Of a DNA stretch of 64,000 nt, positions 25,272 to 33,161 are shown piece by piece. How positions within the stretch are numbered: position 1 is the stretch's first letter; each line of letters opens with the position of its first letter. The stretch is taken from contig NZ_CP191258.1 in the NCBI RefSeq assembly GCF_050410795.1, positions 2,604,001 to 2,668,000 of the forward strand, read 5' to 3'. The DNA is from Fontivita pretiosa (GTDB taxonomy: Bacteria > Planctomycetota > Phycisphaerae > Tepidisphaerales > Tepidisphaeraceae). The notes beneath the pieces were generated by a model. The model was given only the letters and a program-made list of their open reading frames with translations. It was not told the DNA's origin and ran no database searches. Position numbers and translations under genes: made by a program.

Positions 25272-25292
25272 GTATCGTAGTTTGGAGCCTTT

Positions 25293-25634
25293 ATGGGCAA
25301 GCGTTTGTATGTTGGGAACTTGAGCTATTCGGTCGATAGCTCGGAGTTGGAGCAGTTGTTTTCGCAGCACGGCACGGTGCAGAGCGCCGAAGTGGTCAGC
25401 GACCGGATGACCGGCCGGAGCAAGGGGTTCGGATTCGTCGAGATGTCCTCCGATGAGGAGGCTCAGGCCGCCATCGCCGCCCTCAACGGGCAGCAGAACA
25501 ACGGCCGGGCCTTGACCGTCAACGAGGCCAAGCCGCGCGAGGAGCGTCCCCGTGGCGGCGGTGGGTTCGGCGGTGGAGGACGCGACCGCGGCGAACGTCG
25601 CGGCGGCGGACGCGACCGCGGCAACCGCTACTAA
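25293..25634 (+). CDS. RRM-type RNA-binding protein with Gly/Arg-rich tail
   Basis: 113 residues. One RRM domain: RNP2 KRLYVGNLSY (residues 3-12) and RNP1 SKGFGFVEM, followed by AQAAIAALNGQQNNGRALTVNEAKPR. The C-terminus is a Gly/Arg-rich tail (GGGGFGGGGRDRG, GGGRDRG), as in cyanobacterial and planctomycete Rbp proteins that bind single-stranded RNA and are often cold-induced. The Shine-Dalgarno GGAG is 7 nt before the ATG. A hairpin follows the stop at once (25635-25655) and a stronger terminator lies at 25771-25840. Confidence 0.95.
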   Translation: MGKRLYVGNLSYSVDSSELEQLFSQHGTVQSAEVVSDRMTGRSKGFGFVEMSSDEEAQAAIAALNGQQNNGRALTVNEAKPREERPRGGGGFGGGGRDRGERRGGGRDRGNRY

Positions 25635-25655
25635 TGACCGACCCGCGGGCGGTCA
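25635..25655. terminator. Hairpin directly after the RRM stop codon
   Basis: TGACCG-A-CCCGCGGG-CGGTCA can fold into a continuous stem. No T run follows, so it may be a 3'-end stabilising structure rather than a full intrinsic terminator. Confidence 0.4.
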
Positions 25656-25770
25656 TCGCTCAACCAGCCGGCATTCGATCCGCCTCGGTAACGGGGTGGC
25701 ATCTGAAATGCCCTTGGTGGCGGCGATGAACCCCGCAATGTAACGTCCGACAATTTCCAGCGGACTCAAC

Positions 25771-25840
25771 AACGACCCGGTGCCGGTGCGCAGAGGTTTT
25801 ACCCCTGCTCCCACCCGCCCGGGTCGTTTTCGTTTTCCAT
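25771..25840 (+). terminator. Predicted intrinsic terminator
   Basis: AACGACCCGG (25771-25780) pairs exactly with CCGGGTCGTT (25819-25828), and a T-rich tract (TTCGTTTTCC) follows. The 38-nt loop can form a smaller inner stem (AGAGG/CCCCT). It may end the RRM transcript or an unannotated small RNA in 25656-25830. The rest of the spacer to 26192 shows nothing else. Confidence 0.55.
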
Positions 25841-26192
25841 TCTGCCCGGCCTCGCGCCTCTGCTATGAGTTGCCTGCTTCACCAAAGCAACCCTTCGATT
25901 TGCCCGCCGCCCGGATACGGTTCATGCTGTTCAATCCGGAGGGCACCTCAGGTGAACGATCGTCCCGATCCTGATCGCGTCGGCTCGCAGCGAAGGCGGT
26001 GTTCTGAATTGACGCCCGGCACAGTCCGCCTGGTCCGCGACCAGGCGGTGGACATGAGAAGGGCCGAGACTGTGAATCGCGACCGCTGGGCCGAAGCACA
26101 ACAGGAGGATCCGGAACGCTGGGATGGGATGGGGTAATGGCGAGTCAGCCGGCCGGCGCGGTGTGCGGGCTGTGTTACCCCCCCTGCCCGCT

Positions 26193-26897
26193 TTAGAACC
26201 CGCCTGATCGCAGTTGGTCCAGCAACGGTGGAAACGGATATCGTGCGAACAGGCCCATTCGCCCCAGCGACCACATGGCCGGCGAGGGATAGACATCCCC
26301 GCTGTAGCCTGCGTGATACATGGTGCTGAGCACGTCCTCGAAGCTGGGTTCATTGCCGTCGGGACCGACCAGCCTGTTGGCGCGGGCGCCCAGGAAGCTG
26401 ACCGAGGCGGTGGGCAGGCGCGCGGGCTTTCGCCGGATCATCTCCGCGACCAGCTTGAATGCCGAGGCCAGATCGCCAAGCGTCAGGTGTGCGTGTCCCG
26501 CCGGACGGAGCACCGCCAGCACCTCCAGCATGTCCATGTCGTACTTGATGACTCGGACTTTCTCGCCGCCCGCGGCGCTGTAGCTACGGGCGTATTCGGT
26601 GATGGACTGCTCGTTCCACTGGCTGGTGGGCAGCAGCGCCGCCAGTTGGGAGATGATCCCGTGGCTGTTGTCTATCGGATTGACGGCGCAGACCAGCGAG
26701 TGGTAGCGTCCGACGAGCAGATCCTCCAGCAGATGCTGTCCCCACATGATACGCAGCCGCGGGCGGGCATCGGGGATCTTGCTGGGCAGGGCATCGGGCA
26801 CGAGGGTGATTCGTTCGGCGAAGTCCTGATGCTCGTGCTGCATCAAGGCGTCCCCGTCGCCGTTGTAGATTCGCGGTCGGTAACCTGCTGCGCACAT
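26193..26897 (-). CDS. Conserved-looking protein of unknown function
   Basis: 234 residues from ATG 26897, which has AGGAGT about 9 nt upstream; the longer open frame lacks this. No signal peptide or membrane segment. Distinctive segments: MCAAGYRPRIYNGDGDALMQ, HEHQDFAERITLVPDALPSK, RIMWGQHLLEDLLVGRYHSLVCAV, NPIDNSHGIISQLAALLP and SAFKLVAEMIRRKPARLPTA. I do not recognise the family. Codon use and GC-rich third positions match its neighbours, so it is probably a resident gene. It is divergent from nfu with about 100 bp between. A cytoplasmic role is likely but unknown. Confidence 0.7.
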   Translation of the reverse strand: MCAAGYRPRIYNGDGDALMQHEHQDFAERITLVPDALPSKIPDARPRLRIMWGQHLLEDLLVGRYHSLVCAVNPIDNSHGIISQLAALLPTSQWNEQSITEYARSYSAAGGEKVRVIKYDMDMLEVLAVLRPAGHAHLTLGDLASAFKLVAEMIRRKPARLPTASVSFLGARANRLVGPDGNEPSFEDVLSTMYHAGYSGDVYPSPAMWSLGRMGLFARYPFPPLLDQLRSGGF

Positions 26898-26945
26898 GAA
26901 ACTGCACTCCTTCCTGTGCCGAAGCTGAGGATAGCGGAGTTTGTA

Positions 26946-26974
26946 TTGTCCGACCAGCCTGTGGGGGCTATACT
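26946..26974 (+). promoter_or_regulatory. Predicted sigma-70-like promoter of the Nfu-tadA unit
   Basis: TTGTCC (26946-26951), a 17-nt spacer and TATACT (26969-26974). Initiation near 26981 gives a 20-nt leader with a GAGGAA Shine-Dalgarno sequence before the ATG at 27001. Confidence 0.6.
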
Positions 26975-27000
26975 CTGAAGCGTACTTAGCCGAGGAACTC

Positions 27001-27261
27001 ATGCCGACAGCCGCCCAACCACAACCGGCCCCCAGCGTTCGCGAGCGGGTTCAGGGCGTGATCAACCTGATCCGTCCGGCCGTGCAGGCGGACGGGGGTG
27101 ATATCGAACTGGTGGACGTGAAGGAAGACGGGGTCGTGCACATCCGCTTCCACGGCGCCTGCCACGGCTGCCCCAGCAGCACCATGACTCTCCAGATGGG
27201 CATCGAACGTAATCTGCGTGAAAAGGTGCCCGAGGTCACCGCGGTGGTTCCGGTGCAGTGA
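27001..27261 (+). CDS. NifU-like (Nfu) iron-sulfur scaffold protein
   Basis: 86 residues, consisting of a single NifU C-terminal domain. It has IRPAVQADGGDIELVDV and the cluster-ligating CxxC in GACHGCPSSTMTLQMGIE (C54, C57). It likely carries a 4Fe-4S cluster to apoproteins in the cytoplasm. The N-terminus before residue 12 is Pro/Gln-rich. ATG 27001 has a good Shine-Dalgarno sequence and a predicted promoter upstream. tadA follows in the same direction and may start as a GTG overlapping the stop. Confidence 0.95.
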   Translation: MPTAAQPQPAPSVRERVQGVINLIRPAVQADGGDIELVDVKEDGVVHIRFHGACHGCPSSTMTLQMGIERNLREKVPEVTAVVPVQ

Positions 27262-27299
27262 GCCAAAGCCCGGGATCGGTCCCTGCCGGATTCAGACAA

Positions 27300-27767
27300 A
27301 TGCAGCCGGAACTGTGGATGCGCCAGGCGATCGCCGAGGCGGAGCGGGCTCGCGCGATCGACGAAGTTCCGATCGGGTGCGTGATCGTACATGAACCGAC
27401 CAGCCGCATCATCGGCCGGGGACACAACCGCCGGCAGATCGATCGTGATCCCACCGCGCACGCCGAGATCCTGGCCATCCGCGAGGCGTCGCGCGCCTTG
27501 GGCGACTGGCGACTTCTGGATTGTGTGCTGGTCGTGACGCTCGAGCCCTGCCCGATGTGCGCCGGGGCCATCGTCAACGCCCGCATCCCCAAGCTGATCT
27601 ACGGCTGCGACGACCCCAAGGCCGGCGCGGTCCGCACGCTGTATCAGATCTGCGAGGACCAGCGCCTCAACCACCGCGTGCACGTGACATCCGGAGTCCT
27701 GGCCGACGAATGTGCCGAGCTGCTGCGAGCCTTCTTCCGCGACCAGCGGGCGATGGGGAAGAAATAG
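27300..27767 (+). CDS. tadA: tRNA-specific adenosine deaminase (TadA)
   Basis: Deaminates A34 to inosine in tRNA-Arg. Zinc-site motifs are complete: TAHAEILAI (H54, catalytic E56) and PCPMCAGAI (C84, C87). The N-terminus MRQAIAEAERARAIDEVPIG and NARIPKLIYGCDDPKAGA are typical. 155 residues from ATG 27300. A GTG at 27258 that overlaps the nfu stop (GTGA) would add 14 residues and give translational coupling; I cannot decide between them. It is apparently in the same transcript as nfu. Confidence 0.95.
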   Translation: MQPELWMRQAIAEAERARAIDEVPIGCVIVHEPTSRIIGRGHNRRQIDRDPTAHAEILAIREASRALGDWRLLDCVLVVTLEPCPMCAGAIVNARIPKLIYGCDDPKAGAVRTLYQICEDQRLNHRVHVTSGVLADECAELLRAFFRDQRAMGKK

Positions 27768-27776
27768 CTGCGACGT

Positions 27777-27782
27777 TATAAT
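27777..27782 (+). promoter_or_regulatory. Consensus -10 box (TATAAT) of a leaderless transcript
   Basis: TATAAT ends 8 nt before the GTG at 27791. No Shine-Dalgarno sequence is present, so a leaderless mRNA is predicted for the kinase-like gene. The -35 region lies in the tadA end and is weak. Confidence 0.5.
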
Positions 27783-27790
27783 CCGGGGTT

Positions 27791-28588
27791 GTGTCGTCGC
27801 AGGCAGGGCCAGCATCGCGTACCCCCAACCCTCGCATCGTGTACTCGATGCGCGCCCTGGGGCGGCGCGACCTGCCGGCCACGATCGTGCTCAATGGCGT
27901 CACGTATCGCCACGAGCGCACGCACAAGCACGACTTCTGGGCCGCAACGGGGTTCTACGTTTCCAATGCCGGCCAGCGCGTCGTGCTGAAGATGAGCCGC
28001 ACCGAGGACTTTGCCGGGTTTCCGCTGGCGTGGGTGGGAAGGTGGCTGTGCCGGCGGGAGATGCGCTTCTACAAGAAGCTGTCAGACCTGCCCAACGTCC
28101 CGCCGCTGCTTGGTACTGTCGGGCAGACCGGATTCGTGCACGCATACGTCCAGGGCCGGCCACTGTCGCGCGATCGGTCGGTGCCGGACGGATTTTTCGA
28201 TCAGCTCGTGGCATTGCTGCGCGAGCTGCATCGCCGCGACATCGCCTACGTCGATACCAACAAGCCCGAGAACATCCTGCTCGGCGACGACGGGCTGCCG
28301 CATCTGATCGACTTCCAGATCAGCTACGACCTGCACGAGCTGGGCAACACGTGGCTGAACCGTAAGCTGCTGCGCCAGCTTCAGCGCGAGGATCTGTACC
28401 ACATCCTCAAGCACAAGAAGAAGCTTCGCCCAGACGAGATGACCCCCGAGGAGCTGGCCGCCGCCGAACGCAGGAGCTGGCTGATCCGGCTGCACCGGTT
28501 CATCACCAGGCCGTATTTCCTGCTGCGGCGGCGGACGTTCAAGCGTCTGCGTGAAGCCGGCCGGCTGCTGCCGGAAGGCAGCAAGTGA
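27791..28588 (+). CDS. Protein-kinase-fold protein (lipopolysaccharide/RIO-like kinase)
   Basis: 265 residues. The kinase-fold pieces are a VVLK lysine (K67), the catalytic loop HRRDIAYVDTNKPENILL (from residue 147; HxxD-like D150 or D155, K158, N161) and a metal-binding LIDFQ (D174, DFG replaced by DFQ). The C-terminus is basic (HKKKLR, RRRTFKRLREAGR). The pattern resembles LPS-core heptose/Kdo kinases or aminoglycoside-kinase-like proteins; the substrate is not determinable. GTG 27791 is chosen because a TATAAT lies 8 nt upstream; ATG 27848 is an alternative. Confidence 0.8.
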   Translation: MSSQAGPASRTPNPRIVYSMRALGRRDLPATIVLNGVTYRHERTHKHDFWAATGFYVSNAGQRVVLKMSRTEDFAGFPLAWVGRWLCRREMRFYKKLSDLPNVPPLLGTVGQTGFVHAYVQGRPLSRDRSVPDGFFDQLVALLRELHRRDIAYVDTNKPENILLGDDGLPHLIDFQISYDLHELGNTWLNRKLLRQLQREDLYHILKHKKKLRPDEMTPEELAAAERRSWLIRLHRFITRPYFLLRRRTFKRLREAGRLLPEGSK

Positions 28589-28598
28589 TCCGCGCGGC

Positions 28599-28645
28599 TG
28601 TGTCACGGCGCGTGCCGCCCGCGCGGGCGCACAGCCCGGGTGTCA
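28599..28645. repeat. Dispersed palindrome family, copy e (degenerate)
   Basis: TGTGTCACGGCGCGTG, then CCCGCGCGGG (28618-28627, perfect palindrome), then GGGTGTCAG. It fills most of the gap between the convergent kinase-like and Gfo/Idh/MocA genes and may act as a transcript end. Confidence 0.45.
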
Positions 28646-28684
28646 GACGCCGCGGCGCGCCAGACCGCCGCGCGGATCCCCCAC

Positions 28685-29860
28685 TCACTTCGGGAAACTG
28701 CCCGCCAGCTCCGCTGCCTTGGCCGCGCCGGGGGCCGCCAGCGTCTTTTTCCCCCCGTACTGTCTGGTCAGGTCCTTGAGCAACTGCTCATACTCGTCGG
28801 CGTCGATGGGCAGATCGACGGGGCGGCGCTTGATTCCCGAGAGCAACATCGCGTTGCCCAGTTCCAGCCCGCGGATGCCCTCCACGCCCGGCGCGATCAG
28901 TGGCTCATCCTTCAGGATCGCGCGCACGAAGTTCTGCGTGATGGTGAAGTGATGATCCTTGGGATCCGGAGGCAGCGGGATCTCGCAATCCCATGCCTCT
29001 GGAGCGCGGAATCGCTCGCTGGTCGTGCGGCAGTATTCGCTGACGCTGACGCGCGTGCGGCGGAAGGTGAGCTTGCCCTTCTCCAGCGTGATCTTGCCGC
29101 GATCACCGGCGATCTCCAGGCGGTTGGTTCCGGGCGCTTCGCCAGTGGATGTCACAAAGTGCCCGATCGCGCCGTTGGGGTATTCCAGGATGGCGCTGAC
29201 TTCATCCTCAACTTCGATCGGATGCGTCTTGGCGATGTAGGCCACTGCGGTGACGCGGCTGGGCATCATGCCCGTCAGCCAGCAGATCAGGTCCAGATTG
29301 TGCGGGCACTGGTTCAGCAGCACGCCGCCGCCTTCACCCGCCCAGGTTGCGCGCCACCCGCCCGAGGCGTAGTATGCCCAGGTGCGGAACCAGTCGGTGA
29401 TGATCCAGGTGATGCGGTTGATCGGTCCCAGCTCGCCGCTGGAAAGCAGATCCTTGAGTTTCACGTAGTGGGCGGCGGTTCGCATCATGAACATGGCGGC
29501 GAACTTGAGCTGCGGCTTGCGTGCCGCGGCCTCGTTCATCTTCCGCGCCGCCCCGACCGTCACCGCCACCGGCTTTTCACACAGCACATGGATGTTCCGC
29601 TCGAAAGCGGCGATCATCATCTCGGGGTGAGAGTAGTGCGGCGTGGCGATGAGCACCGCGTCGATCAGCCCGCTGTTGATCATGTCCTCATAGCGGTTGA
29701 ACGTCGCCACCTCCGGCGCCCTGGCCTTGCAGTATTCCAGCCGGGCCGGGTCGATGTCGCACACCGCCGCCAGCGTGGCGCCCTCGACGTTTTTCATGTA
29801 GTTGAAATGGTGGGTTCCCATGCTGCCCACGCCGACGATTCCCATGCGTACGGTGTCCAT
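28685..29860 (-). CDS. Gfo/Idh/MocA family oxidoreductase
   Basis: 391 residues. Rossmann NAD(P) fold at the N-terminus with GIVGVGSMG (GxGxxG, residues 7-15), CDIDPARLEYC, LIATPHYSHPEM and the family motif CEKPVA (EKP 95-97). The C-terminal alpha/beta domain includes GGGVLLNQCPHNLDLICWL. It oxidises or reduces an unknown sugar or polyol. It is located just after the arabinofuranosidase on the same strand but has its own near-consensus promoter, so it may serve arabinose metabolism or be independent. Confidence 0.92.
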   Translation of the reverse strand: MDTVRMGIVGVGSMGTHHFNYMKNVEGATLAAVCDIDPARLEYCKARAPEVATFNRYEDMINSGLIDAVLIATPHYSHPEMMIAAFERNIHVLCEKPVAVTVGAARKMNEAAARKPQLKFAAMFMMRTAAHYVKLKDLLSSGELGPINRITWIITDWFRTWAYYASGGWRATWAGEGGGVLLNQCPHNLDLICWLTGMMPSRVTAVAYIAKTHPIEVEDEVSAILEYPNGAIGHFVTSTGEAPGTNRLEIAGDRGKITLEKGKLTFRRTRVSVSEYCRTTSERFRAPEAWDCEIPLPPDPKDHHFTITQNFVRAILKDEPLIAPGVEGIRGLELGNAMLLSGIKRRPVDLPIDADEYEQLLKDLTRQYGGKKTLAAPGAAKAAELAGSFPK

Positions 29861-29868
29861 GAGTGCGT

Positions 29869-29897
29869 AATGAACGGTTTTGGCGGCGGCGTGTCAA
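29869..29897 (-). promoter_or_regulatory. Predicted promoter of the Gfo/Idh/MocA gene
   Basis: On the minus strand, TTGACA (29892-29897), 17 nt, TTCATT (29869-29874), then 8 nt to the ATG at 29860. No Shine-Dalgarno sequence is present, so a leaderless mRNA is predicted. Confidence 0.5.
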
Positions 29898-29928
29898 ATC
29901 CACGACGGCGGCGGACAAACCGCAGCGC

Positions 29929-31434
29929 TCAGTTGGCCAGCTCGAATGTTGCCGCGACGACGGACAGCGGCGGCAATTGCAGCACCGGTGCGCCGCCGCT
30001 GCCCGCGGAGGGGGAAATCTCCTGGAACGGGCGGCTCATCACGCGCCGGGGGCTTTGGAACGTGTTGGCTGCCTTGGGGTCCGGGCCGCTGAGGATCTCG
30101 CCGCTGAGCAGCCGCGCCGGACGCGCATCGGCCAGGTTCACTTCCACGTCCGCCGAGTCGTCCAGGCTGCGGTTGACCAGGAAGATGCTCAAACGGTTGG
30201 CGTCGAGGATGGCGCTGGCATCGACGTACGTGGCCCGGCCATAGGATCTGGTGTCATAGGTTGGACCATCGATGGCGATTCGCAGCGACGTGCCGTTTCG
30301 GCGCTTGGTGTACATTTCGAACGGATAGAAGATCGTCTGGAGGACCATTTCATCCCCCTGGGTGAGGATCGGCGCGATCACGTTCACGATCTGAGCGAGA
30401 TTGGCGATCTTCACCGAATCGGCGTGGCGGATGAAGCTGTTGAGGAAGCTGGCGGCCACCAGCGCATCTTCCAGGTTGTACACTTCTTCCAGCAGGTGCG
30501 GGGCGAATTTCCCGCGGCCATCGACGTGCTCGCCGTGGCGGGCACGGTACCACACGTTCCATTCATCGAAGCTGAGGTAGACGCGTTTGCTGGTTTTCCT
30601 GCATCTGTGCACGAAGCGGCACAACGCGTCGGTGGCTTCGATCTGCTCGTCCACACTGTTGGTGCAGGCCAGAAAGTTCGGTGTGTCGTTCTCATGGTTG
30701 CCGACGTAGCGGTGCAGGCTGATGTAGTCGATATCGCCGCGGCAGTGTTCCAGCACCTTGCGATCCCATTCCAGGTATGTCGGCAGCTCCGGCGCGCAGG
30801 ATCCACAGGCCACTACCTCGATGCGGGGATCCACCATCTTCATCATTCGCGCCGTCTGCTGGGCCAGAATCGCATACTGTTCGGCGGGCATGTGGCCGAT
30901 CTGCCAGTGCCCGTCCATCTCGTTGCCCAGACACCACAGCCGAATGTCGTGCGGCTGCGGGTAGCCGTGCTCGATCCGCAACTCCGCCCAGCGCGAGCCG
31001 GATTCAATGTTGCAGTATTCCAGCCAGTTTCGCGCCTCTTCGGGCGTGCCCGTGCCCAGGTTGACGGCCATCATCGGCGTCCAGCCCATCTTCCGGCACA
31101 GTGTGACAAACTCATTGGTGCCGAACTGATTAGGCTCGATGCTCTGCCAGGCGATGTCGCGTGTGCGGGGCCGCTTCTCGCGAGGCCCCACGCCGTCGAT
31201 CCAGTGATACCCGCTGACGAAGTTGCCGCCGGGATACCGCATCGCGGTGAACTTCAGCCGATCCAGTGCCGCCAGCACATCGCGGCGGAAGCCGTTCTCG
31301 TCGGCGTGTCTGCTTTGCGGGTCGTAGACTCCCTGGTAAACGGCCCGGCCCAGATGCTCCAGAAACCCGCCAAAAACTCGCGGGTCCACCCGATCCACGA
31401 TCAGTTTCGTATGTGCGTGAATGGTCGTTTTCAT
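29929..31434 (-). CDS. GH51 alpha-L-arabinofuranosidase
   Basis: 501 residues; releases L-arabinofuranose from arabino-oligosaccharides. Acid/base Glu in CLGNEMDG (E172) and nucleophile Glu in LSFDEWNVWY (E291) match the GH51 spacing. FGGFLEHLGRAVYQGVY and RYPGGNFVSGYHW are family signatures. There is no signal peptide, so it is a cytoplasmic enzyme, consistent with import of arabino-oligosaccharides by the adjacent ABC system. A weak AGG precedes ATG 31434. It is 24 nt downstream of the permease gene and probably in one operon with it and the GH43 gene. Confidence 0.96.
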   Translation of the reverse strand: MKTTIHAHTKLIVDRVDPRVFGGFLEHLGRAVYQGVYDPQSRHADENGFRRDVLAALDRLKFTAMRYPGGNFVSGYHWIDGVGPREKRPRTRDIAWQSIEPNQFGTNEFVTLCRKMGWTPMMAVNLGTGTPEEARNWLEYCNIESGSRWAELRIEHGYPQPHDIRLWCLGNEMDGHWQIGHMPAEQYAILAQQTARMMKMVDPRIEVVACGSCAPELPTYLEWDRKVLEHCRGDIDYISLHRYVGNHENDTPNFLACTNSVDEQIEATDALCRFVHRCRKTSKRVYLSFDEWNVWYRARHGEHVDGRGKFAPHLLEEVYNLEDALVAASFLNSFIRHADSVKIANLAQIVNVIAPILTQGDEMVLQTIFYPFEMYTKRRNGTSLRIAIDGPTYDTRSYGRATYVDASAILDANRLSIFLVNRSLDDSADVEVNLADARPARLLSGEILSGPDPKAANTFQSPRRVMSRPFQEISPSAGSGGAPVLQLPPLSVVAATFELAN

Positions 31435-31458
31435 GTGCCTGATCAGTCCAATCGACGA

Positions 31459-32289
31459 TTACTCTTTCAATCCCGTGGCCGACATGCTCTGGATGATCTG
31501 CCGCTGGAACGCCATGAACACCACGACCAGGGGCATCGTCGCCAGCACGCTGGCGGCCAGGGTCCGGCCATATTCGGTGCTGTACGACCCCTGGTACAGC
31601 GCGATCCCAACCGGCAGTGTATAGTTGCGGATCGAGTCGATGAAGATAAGCGGCCCGACATAGTCGTTCCAGGATCCGATGAAGGTGAAGATCCCGAGCG
31701 TGGCCATGGCCGGGGCACACAGCGGCAGGATCACATGCAGGTACACGCCCAGCGGCGAGCAGCCGTCGATCAGGGCGGCTTCTTCGATCGAGCGGGGAAT
31801 GGCGCGCATGAAGCTGGCGAGCATGAACACGCCGAACCCGCCAGCGGTGGCGGGCACGATCAGCGCCGCGGGGGTGTCCAGCCATCCCAGCCAGCTCAGA
31901 ATCAGGAACACCGGAACCAGAAACAGTTGCGCCGGCAGCATCATCGTCACCACGACGATCCCCAGAATCCGCCTGTGGCCGGGCACCCGCAGCCGAGTGA
32001 TCGCATACGCCGCCATCGACGAAAAGACCAGCACCAGCAGCGTCACGGTCGTCGAGACAAACAGGCTGTTCAGCAGCCAGCGGACGAACGGTGCTTCCTC
32101 GGGAAAGCTCAGCACATGGCGGAAGTTGTCCAAGGTCCAGTTCCGCGGGACGATCGCCTGCGGATTGAGCACCTCCGCCTCCGGCTTGAAGGCCGTCAGG
32201 ACCATCACCACCAGCGGCGCCAGAAACAGCCCGGCCACTGCCGCCATGATCCAGGGGGTCAACCGCAGCCGCCGTCGCGCGTGGCTCAT
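31459..32289 (-). CDS. Sugar ABC transporter permease (MalG type)
   Basis: 276 residues, six predicted membrane helices. The cytoplasmic coupling motif is EEAALIDGCSPLGVYLHVILPL. It forms the inner-membrane channel together with the preceding permease. ATG 32289 overlaps the upstream stop by 4 bp (ATGA), showing translational coupling; the longer upstream frame is not real. No ATPase gene is in this locus, so a shared MsmK/UgpC-like ATPase from elsewhere is needed. Confidence 0.95.
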   Translation of the reverse strand: MSHARRRLRLTPWIMAAVAGLFLAPLVVMVLTAFKPEAEVLNPQAIVPRNWTLDNFRHVLSFPEEAPFVRWLLNSLFVSTTVTLLVLVFSSMAAYAITRLRVPGHRRILGIVVVTMMLPAQLFLVPVFLILSWLGWLDTPAALIVPATAGGFGVFMLASFMRAIPRSIEEAALIDGCSPLGVYLHVILPLCAPAMATLGIFTFIGSWNDYVGPLIFIDSIRNYTLPVGIALYQGSYSTEYGRTLAASVLATMPLVVVFMAFQRQIIQSMSATGLKE

Positions 32290-33161
32290 TCCGCCGCCCT
32301 CCGCAGCAGAGTGTACTGGATCAGGGAGAACCCCGCGATCAGGACGAACAGCAGCCAACTGATCGCGGCGCCGTAACCCAGTCGATAGTTTCCGAAGGCC
32401 GTGTCGTAGATGAGCTGCACCACGCCACGGGTGCTCATTTCCGGCCCGCCGCCGGTGAGGATCATTGCCTGCGCGAACATCTGGAATGCCCCGATGGTGT
32501 TCATCACCACCATGAACAGCAGGACCGGCTTGAGCATCGGCAGGGTGACGCGCCAGAAGATCTGCCAGCGGTTGGCGCCGTCGATCGCCGCCGCCTCGAA
32601 GATCTGCGCTGGAATCTGCTGCAATCCGGTGAGGATGACCACCGATGATCCGCCGGCCGTCCACCACAGCGTCATCAGCACGATGCTGGGCATCGCCAGG
32701 CTCGGGTTCGACAGCCACGGCACCGGCCCCAGCCCCACCTGCTTGAGCAGGTAGTTGAACAGCCCGAATTCCTGGTTGTAGAACCACTGCCAGAGGATGC
32801 CTGTCACGGCGATGGAGAACATACCGGGAAGAAACAGCAGCGCGCGGACGGTATGCAGGCCGCGGGTCATCGCGTGCATTCCCAGCGCCAGGAGCATCGA
32901 AAGCACGAGCTGCGAGGGAATGATCAGCGCCACGTAATGGAACGTCACTGCCACTGCCCGCCAGAAAAAAGGATCGCCGAACAGCGCTTCGCGGAAGTTG
33001 CGCAGTCCCACGAAACGGAGGGACTGCCGCGTGGTCAGGTCATACTGGCAGAAGGCCAGCACCAGCGACACAACCAGTGGCAGAATCACGAACGTCAGGA
33101 ACGCCGCCGCGTACGGCAGAACAAACAGGTACCCCGCTGCCTGTTGTGTGCGACGTGTCAC
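32286..33161 (-). CDS. Sugar ABC transporter permease (MalF/UgpA type)
   Basis: 291 residues, six predicted membrane helices. N-terminal GYLFVLPYAAAFLTFVILPL and the EAA motif EAAAIDGANRWQIFWRVTLP are family hallmarks. The start is a GTG at 33161 that overlaps the binding-protein stop (GTGA), a tightly coupled arrangement. It partners the next permease in a CUT1-like importer. Confidence 0.95.
   Translation of the reverse strand: MTRRTQQAAGYLFVLPYAAAFLTFVILPLVVSLVLAFCQYDLTTRQSLRFVGLRNFREALFGDPFFWRAVAVTFHYVALIIPSQLVLSMLLALGMHAMTRGLHTVRALLFLPGMFSIAVTGILWQWFYNQEFGLFNYLLKQVGLGPVPWLSNPSLAMPSIVLMTLWWTAGGSSVVILTGLQQIPAQIFEAAAIDGANRWQIFWRVTLPMLKPVLLFMVVMNTIGAFQMFAQAMILTGGGPEMSTRGVVQLIYDTAFGNYRLGYGAAISWLLFVLIAGFSLIQYTLLRRAAE

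Larger units (their letters stand above)
24734..25292. other. Gene-free spacer between murA and the RRM gene
   Basis: About 560 bp between divergent genes. Open frames here have no recognisable protein character, and no tRNA or rRNA is evident. The right part holds a candidate promoter (25095-25122) and a small hairpin (25245-25271) for the RRM gene. The left 350 bp show nothing I can name. Confidence 0.6.

Noticed and set aside
25660..25700. T-loop-like ATTCGATCC considered as part of a tRNA or tmRNA
   Set aside because: No matching acceptor, D or anticodon stems could be drawn around it.
29863..32376. Plus-strand open frame of 837 codons across GH51 and permease genes
   Set aside because: Antisense shadow; both minus-strand genes have intact catalytic or coupling motifs.
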